64,000 nt of DNA from Sphaerulina vaccinii (taxonomy: Eukaryota; Ascomycota; Dothideomycetes; Mycosphaerellales; Mycosphaerellaceae), in NCBI GenBank assembly GCA_022570795.1, contig JAKUDP010000004.1:1612001-1676000 (forward strand). Direction: 5' to 3'. The position numbers and the translations under genes are program-made. Under the pieces are notes generated by a model. That model was not told where the DNA came from, made no database searches, and worked only from the letters and a program-made list of their open reading frames with translations. The first letter of the stretch is position 1, and every line of letters starts with the position of its first letter. This document shows positions 53,082 to 62,154 of the stretch, in pieces.

Positions 53082-53610
53082 AGTATGTCTACTTCCTTGA
53101 CGAGAGAAAAGTTACTTGACGGCGTAATGTATGAAGGACCAGACGGCATGGCATGGGCATTTGGAACAATGCAAGGCGAATGGCGTCGGTAGCTCGTACG
53201 GAATTCAAGACGTCGTGCATACCACAAATGTGATACCCAGTTCTACTTTTTCACATCTCTACCTTTCTTTGCTCCGTTTCCCACATCCTGAGTGCGGCCC
53301 GCTATTGCCGGCACGGTATATGTTCACCGGATCATGCCTCCAGCTATATCTAACGCAGTATGCCCTGCTCAACCTCGCTACCCGTACTTGTTCCCTGCAT
53401 TCCGGTCACCACTGAGCGCATCGCTGTCCAGCTGTTGTGTTGTCAAACTTATGTTGCGCAATCGAGCTCTTCTTCCTCGGCTATTGCTTGGCGTGGGATG
53501 CGATCTCTCAGTCATGCGGGCGACGACGATGAGCTGAGCGGCCTCAACACACAGCATACACCTCCATATCATTTCTATCCATCCCTATACACCACAGGAG
53601 TGGTGCAAGC
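53082..53610. other. Intergenic, nothing recognised
   Basis: The RPL7 3' region and the upstream region of the ferric reductase gene. No feature is called. Confidence 0.4.
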
Positions 53611-55653
53611 ATGGAAGATCCTTACTTCATCCTCTTCCGCGAAGTTCACCGTCTTATCAGATCCGACGTCTCGTTATCAGATCATAATCTTACGAGCACA
53701 GACGATCTCTCTACAGCGGCTTCACGACATCGATCAGAACACTTTCGTAGACTGTTCGACGCGTTCACGTTCTCGAGAAGCTTCATAATTACGTATCAGT
53801 ACACGATATTGGGCGTTGTGCTAGTAGCTACAGCTTGGAGATGGCACGAGCGGAAAAGTCGGTCATGGAGGAAGACAAGACGGAGGGTGCGTGGTGGGAA
53901 GAGATCTGAACGAGGCGATGGAGGGATATTCAATAAAACCGAGATTGAAGAGACGGGCGAGAGGACGGCGAGTGTGGTTACTGAAGTGTACAGACCGCAG
54001 ACTGGTCAGCAACACGAAGAAGGATGGACGAGCAGCTCATCTGGAAGCACGCGTGTGAGCTCTTCCAGCAGTAGCACCAGGAGCGGCAAAACCACACCGC
54101 ATATCAGAGCCATCAAGGACGAAGAAGATGTTGGAGTCCTTACTCCTCTCCTGGCGCCTACCTCTCGCACGACTACCGCTAGACTCCCACGCACATTCAA
54201 ACCATGGAACTGGCTAAGAGCAGCATTGATGTACCAGCCTCCACCACTACCTATACTACGAAGAATCATACCAGACAACGCCACCACTCTGATGGTCCTC
54301 CTCCTTCTAGGCATCAACGTCTTCTACCTAACCTACAACATCGACTTCACCTATCTCTCCTGCTTCGACATAATCTCCGACCGCGCCGGTCTCCTCTTCG
54401 TAGCCAACATCCCCTGGCTCTATCTCCTAGCCGCAAAGAATCAGCCTCTCAAGAAGTTGACAGGCGACAGCTACGAGAATCTCAATCTCTACCACCGCCG
54501 TCAAGGCGAATGGATGTGTTTTCTTGCTTTGATTCACTTCGGAGGCATGCTGGGAGCATGGTATAACTTCCTAAGACCCGAGCCTTTCAATTATAGCCTG
54601 TGGGACTTCCTGACTATTAGGTATATCATGTGGGGAATTGGAGCTTGGTTCGCTTATGAAGCGTTGTATCTGACGAGTTTGAGCTCGTTCAGGGAAATGT
54701 GTTATGAGTTGTTTCTGGCGAGTCACATTGTGCTGCAGATTGTGGGGCTGGGAACGCTGTGGATGCACCACTTCCGTTGTGGACCTTATGTGGCATCTTC
54801 GCTCTTGATCTTTGTTGTGGATAGGACGGTTTGGAGACTCGGGTTGAAGAGCTTCGGTGTTAGAGCTGAGTTGCAGGTCATGGGAGATGGAGAGACTGTG
54901 AAAGTTTCTGCCAATTGGCCTGTCAAGTCGAGTGCTGGAGCTTCCGGCTTTACGAAGCGCTTCTTCGGGAGGAGTATGAGGTATGGCTGGTTGCTGTCAC
55001 AGCATGTGTTCATCACAATACCTGGTATAAGCAGGGCACATCGAATGCAAGCACATCCTATGACGATAGCGAGTGCGGCGCCTATAGCGGACGAAAACGG
55101 TCATAGCCACGCGTGGTTCGACCTGATCATTCGAGCAAAAGGCGGCTTTTCTCGCGAGCTCTTGGAATACGCTCGAGTGTACGACCACGCTCAAGTGCAA
55201 CTCGATGGACCTTATGGTTCGCTGCACGCACTGGAGATGTTGCAAGCGAGCGATGTGGCGGTGATAGTGGCTGGTGGCAGTGGTATTGCGGTCGCATACC
55301 CTATGCTTTGGGACTTGTTGCATACGAGTGCAGAACATCAACAGAAGATCTGTCTGATTTGGATCGTGCAAGATGCCAGTCACGCTACTTGGATCGGCAA
55401 CGAACGACTAGAAGACTTGCGAGATCTGGGCTGCCACATTATTGTGCCACCTCCGAGTCGAAAGCATGGCCGTCCCGACGTCAAAGCACTGCTGAGAGAC
55501 GGGGTTGACGAGTTGACTGTGGAACTTAGAGATCGGGTCGGAGTTGTGGTCTCGGGGCCCGATGGCATGAATCGAGATGTGAACAACACGTGTGCGGGAC
55601 TTGTGGCACAAGGGAAGGATGTTGAGGTTGCCGTGGAGAAGTTTGGTTGGTGA
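53611..55653 (+). CDS. Ferric-chelate reductase / NADPH oxidase-like membrane protein
   Basis: A single exon of 680 residues. After a first membrane segment (about 60–75) comes a charged, Ser-rich cytosolic loop (about 80–195). The ferric reductase core (about 225–400) has multiple helices with candidate haem histidines in QGEWMCFLALIHFGGMLGAW and LFLASHIVLQIVGLGTLWMH. An FAD-binding HPMTIAS lies near residue 480 and the NADPH-binding VIVAGGSGIAVAYP near 550, ending with VVVSGPDGMN and a C-terminal aromatic pair (FGW). This is the FRE type that reduces Fe(III) or Cu(II) at the plasma membrane. Confidence 0.9.
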   Translation: MEDPYFILFREVHRLIRSDVSLSDHNLTSTDDLSTAASRHRSEHFRRLFDAFTFSRSFIITYQYTILGVVLVATAWRWHERKSRSWRKTRRRVRGGKRSERGDGGIFNKTEIEETGERTASVVTEVYRPQTGQQHEEGWTSSSSGSTRVSSSSSSTRSGKTTPHIRAIKDEEDVGVLTPLLAPTSRTTTARLPRTFKPWNWLRAALMYQPPPLPILRRIIPDNATTLMVLLLLGINVFYLTYNIDFTYLSCFDIISDRAGLLFVANIPWLYLLAAKNQPLKKLTGDSYENLNLYHRRQGEWMCFLALIHFGGMLGAWYNFLRPEPFNYSLWDFLTIRYIMWGIGAWFAYEALYLTSLSSFREMCYELFLASHIVLQIVGLGTLWMHHFRCGPYVASSLLIFVVDRTVWRLGLKSFGVRAELQVMGDGETVKVSANWPVKSSAGASGFTKRFFGRSMRYGWLLSQHVFITIPGISRAHRMQAHPMTIASAAPIADENGHSHAWFDLIIRAKGGFSRELLEYARVYDHAQVQLDGPYGSLHALEMLQASDVAVIVAGGSGIAVAYPMLWDLLHTSAEHQQKICLIWIVQDASHATWIGNERLEDLRDLGCHIIVPPPSRKHGRPDVKALLRDGVDELTVELRDRVGVVVSGPDGMNRDVNNTCAGLVAQGKDVEVAVEKFGW

Positions 55654-55799
55654 GCGGCATGGAGAGCTTGATGATTGATGAACCCATGAGACACATTCTT
55701 CCTGTGATTGCATAGCGCGAGTCAGCACTATAGACATATATGAGGCAACAGAACCATCTACAACCAGCCGCTCGACAGTGAGCAAGCAGCCTTCAATTC

Positions 55800-57171
55800 T
55801 TGGCAATCGGCAAAAAAGTGGTATGTCCCTTGAAATCCTTCATGCAACATATGGCTCAGACCTCTATCCGAGGCTCGGTTAACCTGGCCCACTTATGGTC
55901 AGCTCGTTGGTTTTCCCGTTTGTGGGTAGTGCAAGAAGTCATGCTAAACACAGAAGTCACTTGCTATATCGGCCAAGGATCTGTATCGTGGGCTAGGCTC
56001 AGTCTCGCGGCGCAATGGTTATGGTATCAGCGATATCGTCGTCAGCTTCCGGGCCGACTTGCTAACTCTGGCATCGAAAACGCCAGTCAGATTTGGCGCT
56101 ACGCCCACAAAGGCTACGACTTTATGAACCTGCTCTTCATGAGTATCAAATTGAACAGTACCAAGCCAGTCGACAAGATCTACGGTATGCACGGCCTACT
56201 GCAGACCACGACACCTGCCTTCGAAGCTGATATGAATCTGGAGCCGAACTACCATATCGACTTCATTGATGTCTATGTTAGTGCAACGCGCGCGGCCCTT
56301 GCGCAAAGAGAAGGGCGCTCCGATCAGCTGGACATCATTCGCTTTTCCCAGACGCTGATGCCTAAGCATGCATCAAGTACAAGTACGGACGGCAATATGC
56401 AAAGTAGTCCTACCTGGCTTCCAAGATACGATTGGTGCTCCTGGGAGTCTTCTCTGAGTCCTCGCACGCCAGGTACAGGTGCTGCCAATGCCCTCTGGAC
56501 TCATGTTATGGAGGCGTGTCCGAGTTCACGTGTGCTAGAGCTTACTGGTTTAGTGATTGATCAGGTCGTGAACTCTAGTGGTCACCTCCCCTCCGACCTC
56601 CTGGCCAGGGTGTCCAACGCCTCCCTGACTGTGGACCCGATCACGAGAAAGACTTCGCTACAGAAGTCATCAAGTGCAGTGAGGTCGCTTCGGCAGCTGG
56701 GCACAGTTCCAACGACCTCATTGCGACTCTGAGATGCGGGCTGGACGAAGGAACTTCTGGTCATGGCCACTCTCAAACAATCTCTCCAGCGGTTCTCGAA
56801 GCCGTGCTGTCAGGAGACGTTACATATGGAGACAATAGTGAAAGACTTGCCCCAGCGATGCTCAGACACGCCAGCAACGGGCGTTTCTTTGTCACTAGGG
56901 AAGGCATGATCGGAATGGGTGTGTCAAACATCCAATCAGGCGATGCAGTGTGTATCTTGTTTGGCGGCAAGCTGCCCTTCGTGCTGAGGCAAGAGTCAGA
57001 TCACTGGATCATGGTAGGCATTGCATACGTACATGGTATTATGGATGTAAGTGAATCACAGATCGCACGACTCGGCCACTCACTGATATGTGGTCCTAGG
57101 GCTCCTATGTACGACAGCTTGAGGCTGAAGGACGTCTCGCGGAGGAGACTGTGACCTTCGCGATCCATTGA
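55800..57171 (+). pseudogene. 5'-truncated HET-domain (heterokaryon incompatibility-like) relic
   Basis: The readable protein begins in the middle of a HET domain: SARWFSRLWVVQEVMLN is the end of that domain, while its conserved start (the YEALSYTWG-type and LWIDAICINQ-type blocks) is absent and the ferric reductase gene ends only 150 bp upstream. The downstream region is normal for HET proteins (DKIYGMHGLLQ). Near 56650 the frame shifts: after TVDPITRKTS family sequence continues in another phase to ASNGRFFVTREGMIGMGVSN, CILFGGKLPFVLR and AYVHGIMD. A final intron (57047..57099) leads to GSYVRQLEAEGRL and a stop at 57171. Loss of the 5' part plus frameshift indicates a dead gene. Confidence 0.75.
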
Positions 57172-57399
57172 AGAGGCCATAGAAAGAGACAAGGGATAGA
57201 TCATTGCCACACAGTCCTCAACGACAGCAATACTAATGGACTTTTTGGTCAGACTGACAGAACATTCTATTGTTTGCTAGGCGTTGACGCTAGCGTTCTC
57301 CTAGCTTCGTGGATCTTCAGCCCCTGACTACTGCCGTAATTCTCTTCCAAACTTCGAAGACTCAACACCAGAGTTCGTGTCTCATCAACAACATCAAAC

Positions 57400-58125
57400 A
57401 TGGCGGATCATGCGATCGAAGTCATCGCTCCTGATGGCGATGTCATCCTAGTCGTCGGCGAAAAGAGACTTCGAGTCTCGTCCACCACGCTTTCGGCAGT
57501 CTCTCCTGTCTTCAAAACACTCTTTGGGCTACACTTCCGCGAAGGACAAGCACTACGCAACACTAGGGATCCGATCGACATTCCACTGCCTGACGACGAT
57601 GCCTCGGCGATGGAGGAGATCTGCCTCATCGTGCATACCGCGCCTCAAGTTATCATCGCCTGCGGGTCAGACTTGCTGCATCTGGCGATCACAGCGGACA
57701 AGTATGGTGTCAAGGCCGGACTATGGGAAGATCTGCTCATCGACTGGCTTCGTGAGCCGCCGAAACCTGGTGCTTTAGCTATAGCGCAAGTTATCACTGC
57801 TGCATACATCCTTGGTGAAGCTCGCGCTTTCGAGTTGGCAACAGCAAAATACATGACCGATTTCACTGAGGCAGCCTCGACGACCTACGCTGCGGATGAA
57901 ACCATCGGACAATTTCTACCACCGGAACTGCTCTGTAAGTTACTCACCCGACTTCTAAAGTCCTAAACCTGGAACACGCACTAACAACAGTACCTAGACA
58001 TCCTCGTAGAACAGAGGACTGCCGCTCAACACTGCATTAGCCATCATATGGCTATAATCGGAGTCGTGGCCTCGCCTGAACCTGAGCCCTGTCACCAACC
58101 ACGCTGTCGCGACAATGGTTACTAG
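57400..58125 (+). CDS. BTB/POZ domain protein
   Basis: Exons 57400..57934 and 57998..58125 (GTAAGT to CCTAG) encode 220 residues. The BTB fold is seen in IEVIAPDGDVILVVGEKRLR, VSSTTLSAVSPVFKTLFGLH, IDIPLPDDDASAMEEICLIV and LHLAITADKYGVK. The C-terminal part is helical and ends without a kelch or MATH domain. Many such short BTB proteins occur in filamentous ascomycetes; they may act as protein-interaction adaptors, some with cullin-3, but no specific role can be given. Confidence 0.85.
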
Positions 58126-58586
58126 CTAGCCTGCCTCGCTACCGCCTTCGGCATCGACACCTGGCCACCGTTCTTCGGGAGCTCGGAGTCCAGTCTGACA
58201 CTTTCGGATGCAATTACGCGAATCAGCAAGATGGGAACGTCCCACGTGTGAAGGTAGGTCTTCGTGATGACCACATCTGTCGGGAGTGCTACGTTAAGAG
58301 GGAGAGACTGTGGGATGTCGCCATCTTTTTGGAGCTGCGAATGCCGGGAGGTTTCTGTTTGGGGTGTGCTCGGGCTGGGCATCCGATGTCTAGGAGGAAT
58401 TGTACGGCCTCTGGGCATTAGCTCCGATCAGGTATGAGCAATAAGCTTTGACCTATGGCTCAAGTAGGACGATGGGGTGCGGGTAAAGGGATGGGACATG
58501 CTCATAACGAGCCACGAGCGTGAACTACACGAGCATTTCGATTACAGCAACTCTGTCGTGGTCACTTATGAAAGAAAGCCAGAAGC
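58126..58586. other. Intergenic up to the tandem RNA-like array
   Basis: No gene is seen. The first conserved GATTGTTTCGC block of the array lies at 58587. Confidence 0.4.
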
Positions 58587-58690
58587 GATTGTTTCGCCTT
58601 GCTTCAGCTCTTTCGACTGTCTTCTCGGCAATATCTGCTACTCGAATACACCCTACATAAGCTTGTGGATATCCTCTGTCCTCATCAGTC

Positions 58691-58741
58691 GTCTATAGTC
58701 TAGTGGTAGACCAGTAAGTCGTCAGTGTAAGCTGATGCTTG
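58691..58741 (+). ncRNA. Array unit 1 conserved core
   Basis: A-box-like TAGTCTAGTGG at 58696–58706 fits the Pol III consensus TRGYNNARNNG. The hairpin is CGTCAG / CTGATG with loop TGTAAG. Three-pair D-arm-like stem GTC/GAC. ATTGTTTTGC ends at 58830. Confidence 0.5.
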
Positions 58742-58920
58742 AGATATGTCAGCGGAGAAGCTCCAACGCACTCGATCTATCTGGAATTGATCATGCGTTT
58801 CAGGCACTTAGCCAGAAGCGATTGTTTTGCTTCTCGTCTAACACTTGCTTATGTTTTTGGCGAATGCTACAGTCTAGTTACGGCCTACATAAGCATGTGA
58901 AACCTGCCTGTCTTCAATGA

Positions 58921-58973
58921 TCGTGGATGGTCCAGCGGAAAACCTGTAGGTCGTTGGCAAAGCTAATGCTTGG
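58921..58973 (+). ncRNA. Array unit 2 conserved core
   Basis: A-box-like TGGTCCAGCGG at 58928–58938. Hairpin CGTTGG / CTAATG: the fourth pair is U–A here instead of C–G in other units, a compensatory change, and the fifth is G·U. ATTGTTTTGC block at 59053–59063. Confidence 0.5.
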
Positions 58974-59162
58974 AACATGATACAAACATCGTGGCCATAA
59001 GGATACTGGATGGATATGATGACGTGAAAGTCATTGCCGCTATTCCGAAAGCGATTGTTTTGCTTCTCTTTCCCTCCTCTTCTCCACGCAATTTCTTTTT
59101 GCTTGTCATAGGCCACAGAAATTAGCCTACATATGCTTCTCAAACTGACCAAAATCCAATGA

Positions 59163-59216
59163 TCGTCCGTAGCCTAGTGGAATGGACACTAAGTCGTCAG
59201 TCTAACTGATGCTTGG
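59163..59216 (+). ncRNA. Array unit 3 conserved core
   Basis: A-box-like TAGCCTAGTGG at 59170–59180. Hairpin CGTCAG / CTGATG with loop TCTAA. GTCC before the core could pair with GGAC right after it. The usual GTAAGT reads CTAAGT. ATTGTTTTGC block at 59304–59314. Confidence 0.5.
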
Positions 59217-59419
59217 ACAGCTAGAAGAGAGTCGCCTCAGCAGGAAAAGGATTAGCAGATCCTACAGTTGTGCGAAGTCGACCTTGTACGCTAGAAAGGT
59301 GGTGATTGTTTTGCCTCTACTTTACATATGTCTTCTGCATTATTAGCATACTTTTGCATCATCAGGCCTGTGTTAAGCAAGGTATACATACCATTTCCTC
59401 AACCACTTCTGCAACGAAA

Positions 59420-59470
59420 GTCCATGGTCTAGCGGTAAGACTGTAAGACGTCAGCGAAGCCGATGCTTGA
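59420..59470 (+). ncRNA. Array unit 4 conserved core
   Basis: A-box-like TGGTCTAGCGG at 59425–59435. Hairpin CGTCAGC / GCCGATG has one A×C mismatch but an extra C–G pair. The terminal block reads GATTGTTTTGA at 59552. Confidence 0.5.
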
Positions 59471-59644
59471 GGAAAACTGTCGAGAACAGCATGAAGTGGA
59501 GAGCGCAGAGGTCTCGTTGCTGCTGCTAATGGTGATGTCGGATCATTGCACGATTGTTTTGATCTTGCTTGTCCTTTTGGGCTCTTGGTCCCTCTACGAG
59601 AATGTGGTATTGATAGGCTCTCCACAATCAGCATCCTCAACGAA

Positions 59645-59696
59645 CGTCCGTGGTCTAGCGGTAAATCCATAAGTCGTCAGGGAATTCTGATGCTTG
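59645..59696 (+). ncRNA. Array unit 5 conserved core
   Basis: A-box-like TGGTCTAGCGG at 59651–59661. Hairpin CGTCAG / CTGATG with loop GGAATT. GAAC before and GTTC after the core can pair. The usual GTAAGT reads ATAAGT. ATTCTTTTGC block at 59790–59800. Confidence 0.5.
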
Positions 59697-59867
59697 TTCA
59701 CAGGAGTTGTAGCTTTGTCAAACCGAAGTCTCATGACTTCGTAGACGGCAAAGTCTCCCTTGTCACCTCGAACGCTTGGTCCATGAGAGGATTCTTTTGC
59801 TATTCGACCTTCTCCTCCGCGCAAGTGGCATTGGTATACTACCGGCAATCCTCACTTCCCAACGAAC

Positions 59868-59919
59868 GTCCATGGTATAGCGGCAGACCAGTAAGTCGTC
59901 AGTGTACTCTGATGCTTGG
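59868..59919 (+). ncRNA. Array unit 6 conserved core
   Basis: A-box-like TGGTATAGCGG at 59873–59883; D-arm-like TGGT/ACCA stem. Hairpin CGTCAG / CTGATG with loop TGTACT. ATTCTTTTGC block at 60008–60018. Confidence 0.5.
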
Positions 59920-60108
59920 CCTAACAGAAGTGTAAGTCTACCTAATCAAGGCCGAACAGAGACCTTTGTGCAGGCGTTTACGATGCTCTATGCTTGGCCC
60001 ATGGGACGATTCTTTTGCCTCTCAATCTCGTTGCATCTTCTTAACATGTCCTTTGCCCCTCGTTTGAGAGTATATAGTAAAGCCGAAATGCTCGTCTTTC
60101 AAGAAGGG

Positions 60109-60158
60109 GTCCATGGTCTAGTGGTATACCAGTAAATCGTCAGCTATGCTGATGTTTG
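60109..60158 (+). ncRNA. Array unit 7 conserved core
   Basis: A-box-like TGGTCTAGTGG at 60114–60124; TGGT/ACCA stem. Hairpin CGTCAG / CTGATG with loop CTATG. A TATATAG lies about 40 bp upstream. ATTCTTTTGC block at 60243–60253. Confidence 0.5.
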
Positions 60159-60338
60159 ATCATCGAAGTTTCTGTGCTTCACACCAGGTAAAATGCAACC
60201 CTGCGATGTTTTAGTGATTCAGACTCACTGCTGATCGTGGATCATTCTTTTGCTCTTCGCAACGGCGTTCCATGTTTGATCTACTGCTTTGATTTGAGCA
60301 TTGATGGATCTTCTGAGTTTGCCAATCTTCAAGGAGTG

Positions 60339-60389
60339 GTCCGTGATCTAGCGGTATACCTGTAAATCGTCGGTGATGCTGATGTTTGG
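60339..60389 (+). ncRNA. Array unit 8 conserved core
   Basis: A-box-like TGATCTAGCGG at 60344–60354, one mismatch to the consensus. Hairpin CGTCGG / CTGATG, with a G·U pair where most units have A–U. ATTCCTTTGC block at 60471–60481. Confidence 0.5.
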
Positions 60390-60564
60390 ACATGGCCAGA
60401 TAGCGCACTGTAACATACCATATGACATGGCGCAGTGGTGGAGATGGTATACTGCCGACCATTTGGCAATCATTCCTTTGCTCGTGCAGAGGACTTCTTT
60501 TTATGCTCGTTCGCCCTGCTTTGAGTATTAATATATCGTCCAGAATTGTCAGCTTCCAAGAGTG

Positions 60565-60612
60565 GTCCGTGGTCTAGCGGTATGACCTGTAAATCGTCGG
60601 CGATGCCGATGT
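60565..60612 (+). ncRNA. Array unit 9 conserved core
   Basis: A-box-like TGGTCTAGCGG at 60570–60580; GGTC/GACC stem. Hairpin CGTCGG / CCGATG: the fifth pair is G–C, completing the series A–U, G·U, G–C across units. ATTCTTTTGC block at 60688–60698. Confidence 0.5.
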
Positions 60613-60857
60613 CAAATTGAGACTAAGGCATCACAGTCCGACATGCCATTGGCATACGGAGCCAATTCCTCTGTAACAGCCGTTGACCATTCTTTTGCTT
60701 CTCGACCGCTTATTTCGGCGCTGACATTCGTGTCTGTTTCAGCACACTTGTACAAGAGCTGCGAAAGGGTGTTCTCGGATCTATACTGTACACTGAGCTC
60801 AACCAGAGCTCTCGCGGGTATCGTCTTTTGCATCTGCACACATGAAAGGCAACACTT

Positions 60858-61891
60858 TCACTTCTTCTCCGCCGCAGCCTTTCCACTCAAAGCCTGTGCC
60901 TTAGCCTTCTGAAACGCTTGTCCAGCTGCACTCGTCACTCCACTGCCATTAGCAGGTGTCCCAGGCGGTCTCGCGACCCTTTGCCCTCCTTTGACCTCAA
61001 CCCCACCAGTCTTCGCCTCAGCTCCTCCAATCTCCTTGAAAGGATATCTCAACTCATCATCTTTCCTCATGAAATGCTTTCTCCTTCTCTTCGTCACAAC
61101 ATGTTCAACCATCAATTCCCTCGCCTCACTCTTCATGAACTTCCGGATGAATCTAGGGTCCCAAAGTTCTGATGCAATTCCCAGATCTTTACAGCAGCGC
61201 ATCAAAGCATTGCTTTTGCACCCTTCAGTCGCAGTAGGAATTCCGTCCGGGTCGAAGTACTGTTGTTCACCTCTCGCAATGGACACCAGCCTATAACACA
61301 TCATTCGTCAGCATCCATCCACCCATTCTCATTCGTTTGAAGGATATGAACGCACCGCCCCCCACAAACAAGCCCATACTCCCTAGTAACAACCTTCCCC
61401 GTAACAATCGTCTCCCCTCTCGGCGCTAATCCCCAGCCTCCCGGCCCAAAAGCGCGATTCAGTTTTCGTCTGTACTTGATTTCTGGAAGATAAACTATCC
61501 CATCAGGTTTGATCTCTATGTCGTCAAATGCCAACTCCTCCTGAAGGATCGCGGCCTGCTCTGGAGTGAATGGTGTCGATGACAGGCCATGGTATGAGCG
61601 TGTCCAGTCGACTTGCTTTTCGTTCTCGTTGAGTATCGGCGGTGGATCTTGTAGGCCATCCGTTAATGATCGCAGGGGTTCAGATTCGTCTGCGGGAGAG
61701 AGTTCGTGTTGGACTTTTGCGGCGTTGGAAGCTGCTGCAGAGGGAATCTTTGGCGCAGGTTCCTGGTGGCGGAGCGGAGTGGTGGAGAGGTGGCGCGTTG
61801 TTGTTGCTCTGCAGACTCGTACTGTCTGTGCTGGTGTGGACAGAGAAGAGGCGAGTCTGGCGCCGGCGCGACGCGTTGATGAAGAAGACAT
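60858..61891 (-). CDS. MGM101: Mitochondrial genome maintenance protein Mgm101
   Basis: Exons 61356..61891 and 60858..61290 encode 322 residues. I chose the ATG at 61891 because MSSSSTRRAGARLASSLSTP starts an Arg/Ser-rich mitochondrial presequence; upstream in-frame ATGs add 34 non-conserved residues. The core DWTRSYHGLSSTPFTPEQAA, DIEIKPDGIVYLPEIKYRRK, LNRAFGPGGWGLAPRGETIV and YGLVCGGRLVSIARGEQQYF is diagnostic. The protein is a Rad52-related single-strand-annealing factor in mitochondrial nucleoids that supports mtDNA recombination and repair. The intron junction restores GGRLVSIARG exactly. Confidence 0.95.
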
Positions 61892-62154
61892 GAAGACCTC
61901 TACCTCAGTGTGTATGGGAGTAGAGTTCGGAGGTGGTCGAAGTTGAAACATTGGAGGTTGGAAGCTCGACGGGATTGGCCGCGGGAGAGACAAAGTGAAG
62001 ATATGCCACGCTTTCTACACTCATACCGCCATTGTCCCGCCGTTTTCATACTCATATCGTACAGCTGGAGCTCTATCGTCGTCTGTACTGTACATTGAGT
62101 GGAATTGTCTCGCTCTTGATCGATGTCACGCCTGAAAGAAGCTATATTGAAGCA

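Larger units (their letters stand above)
58587..60698 (+). repeat. Tandem array of nine diverged units with conserved RNA-like blocks
   Basis: Nine units repeat with A-box-to-A-box distances of 232, 242, 255, 226, 222, 241, 230 and 226 bp. Between the conserved blocks the copies are hardly alignable, so the array is old. Blocks in order: an upstream AT-rich TATA-like patch about 30–40 bp before the core (CCTACATAAGC in units 1–3, GTATAC, GTATATAG or TTAATATAT in later ones); a lead like CAACGAACGTCC; TGGTCTAGCGGTA; a short spacer; GTAAGTCGTCAG…CTGATGCTTGG forming a hairpin; and ATT(G/C)TTTTGC 118–139 bp after the A-box start. The array starts and ends with the last block. No frame is conserved among units, so it is not a protein repeat. 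Confidence 0.8.

Noticed and set aside
58690..60612. Cluster of tRNA genes
   Set aside because: Only the D-arm/A-box part resembles tRNA; anticodon arm, T arm and acceptor complement are absent in all nine units.
58587..60698. CRISPR-like array
   Set aside because: Fungal nuclear context, units too long, repeats imperfect and structured, no short direct repeat–spacer pattern.
58587..60698. Box C/D snoRNA cluster
   Set aside because: TGATG and CTGA words occur in the core but overlap in one hairpin; no C–D pair at transcript ends and no guide to rRNA was recognised.
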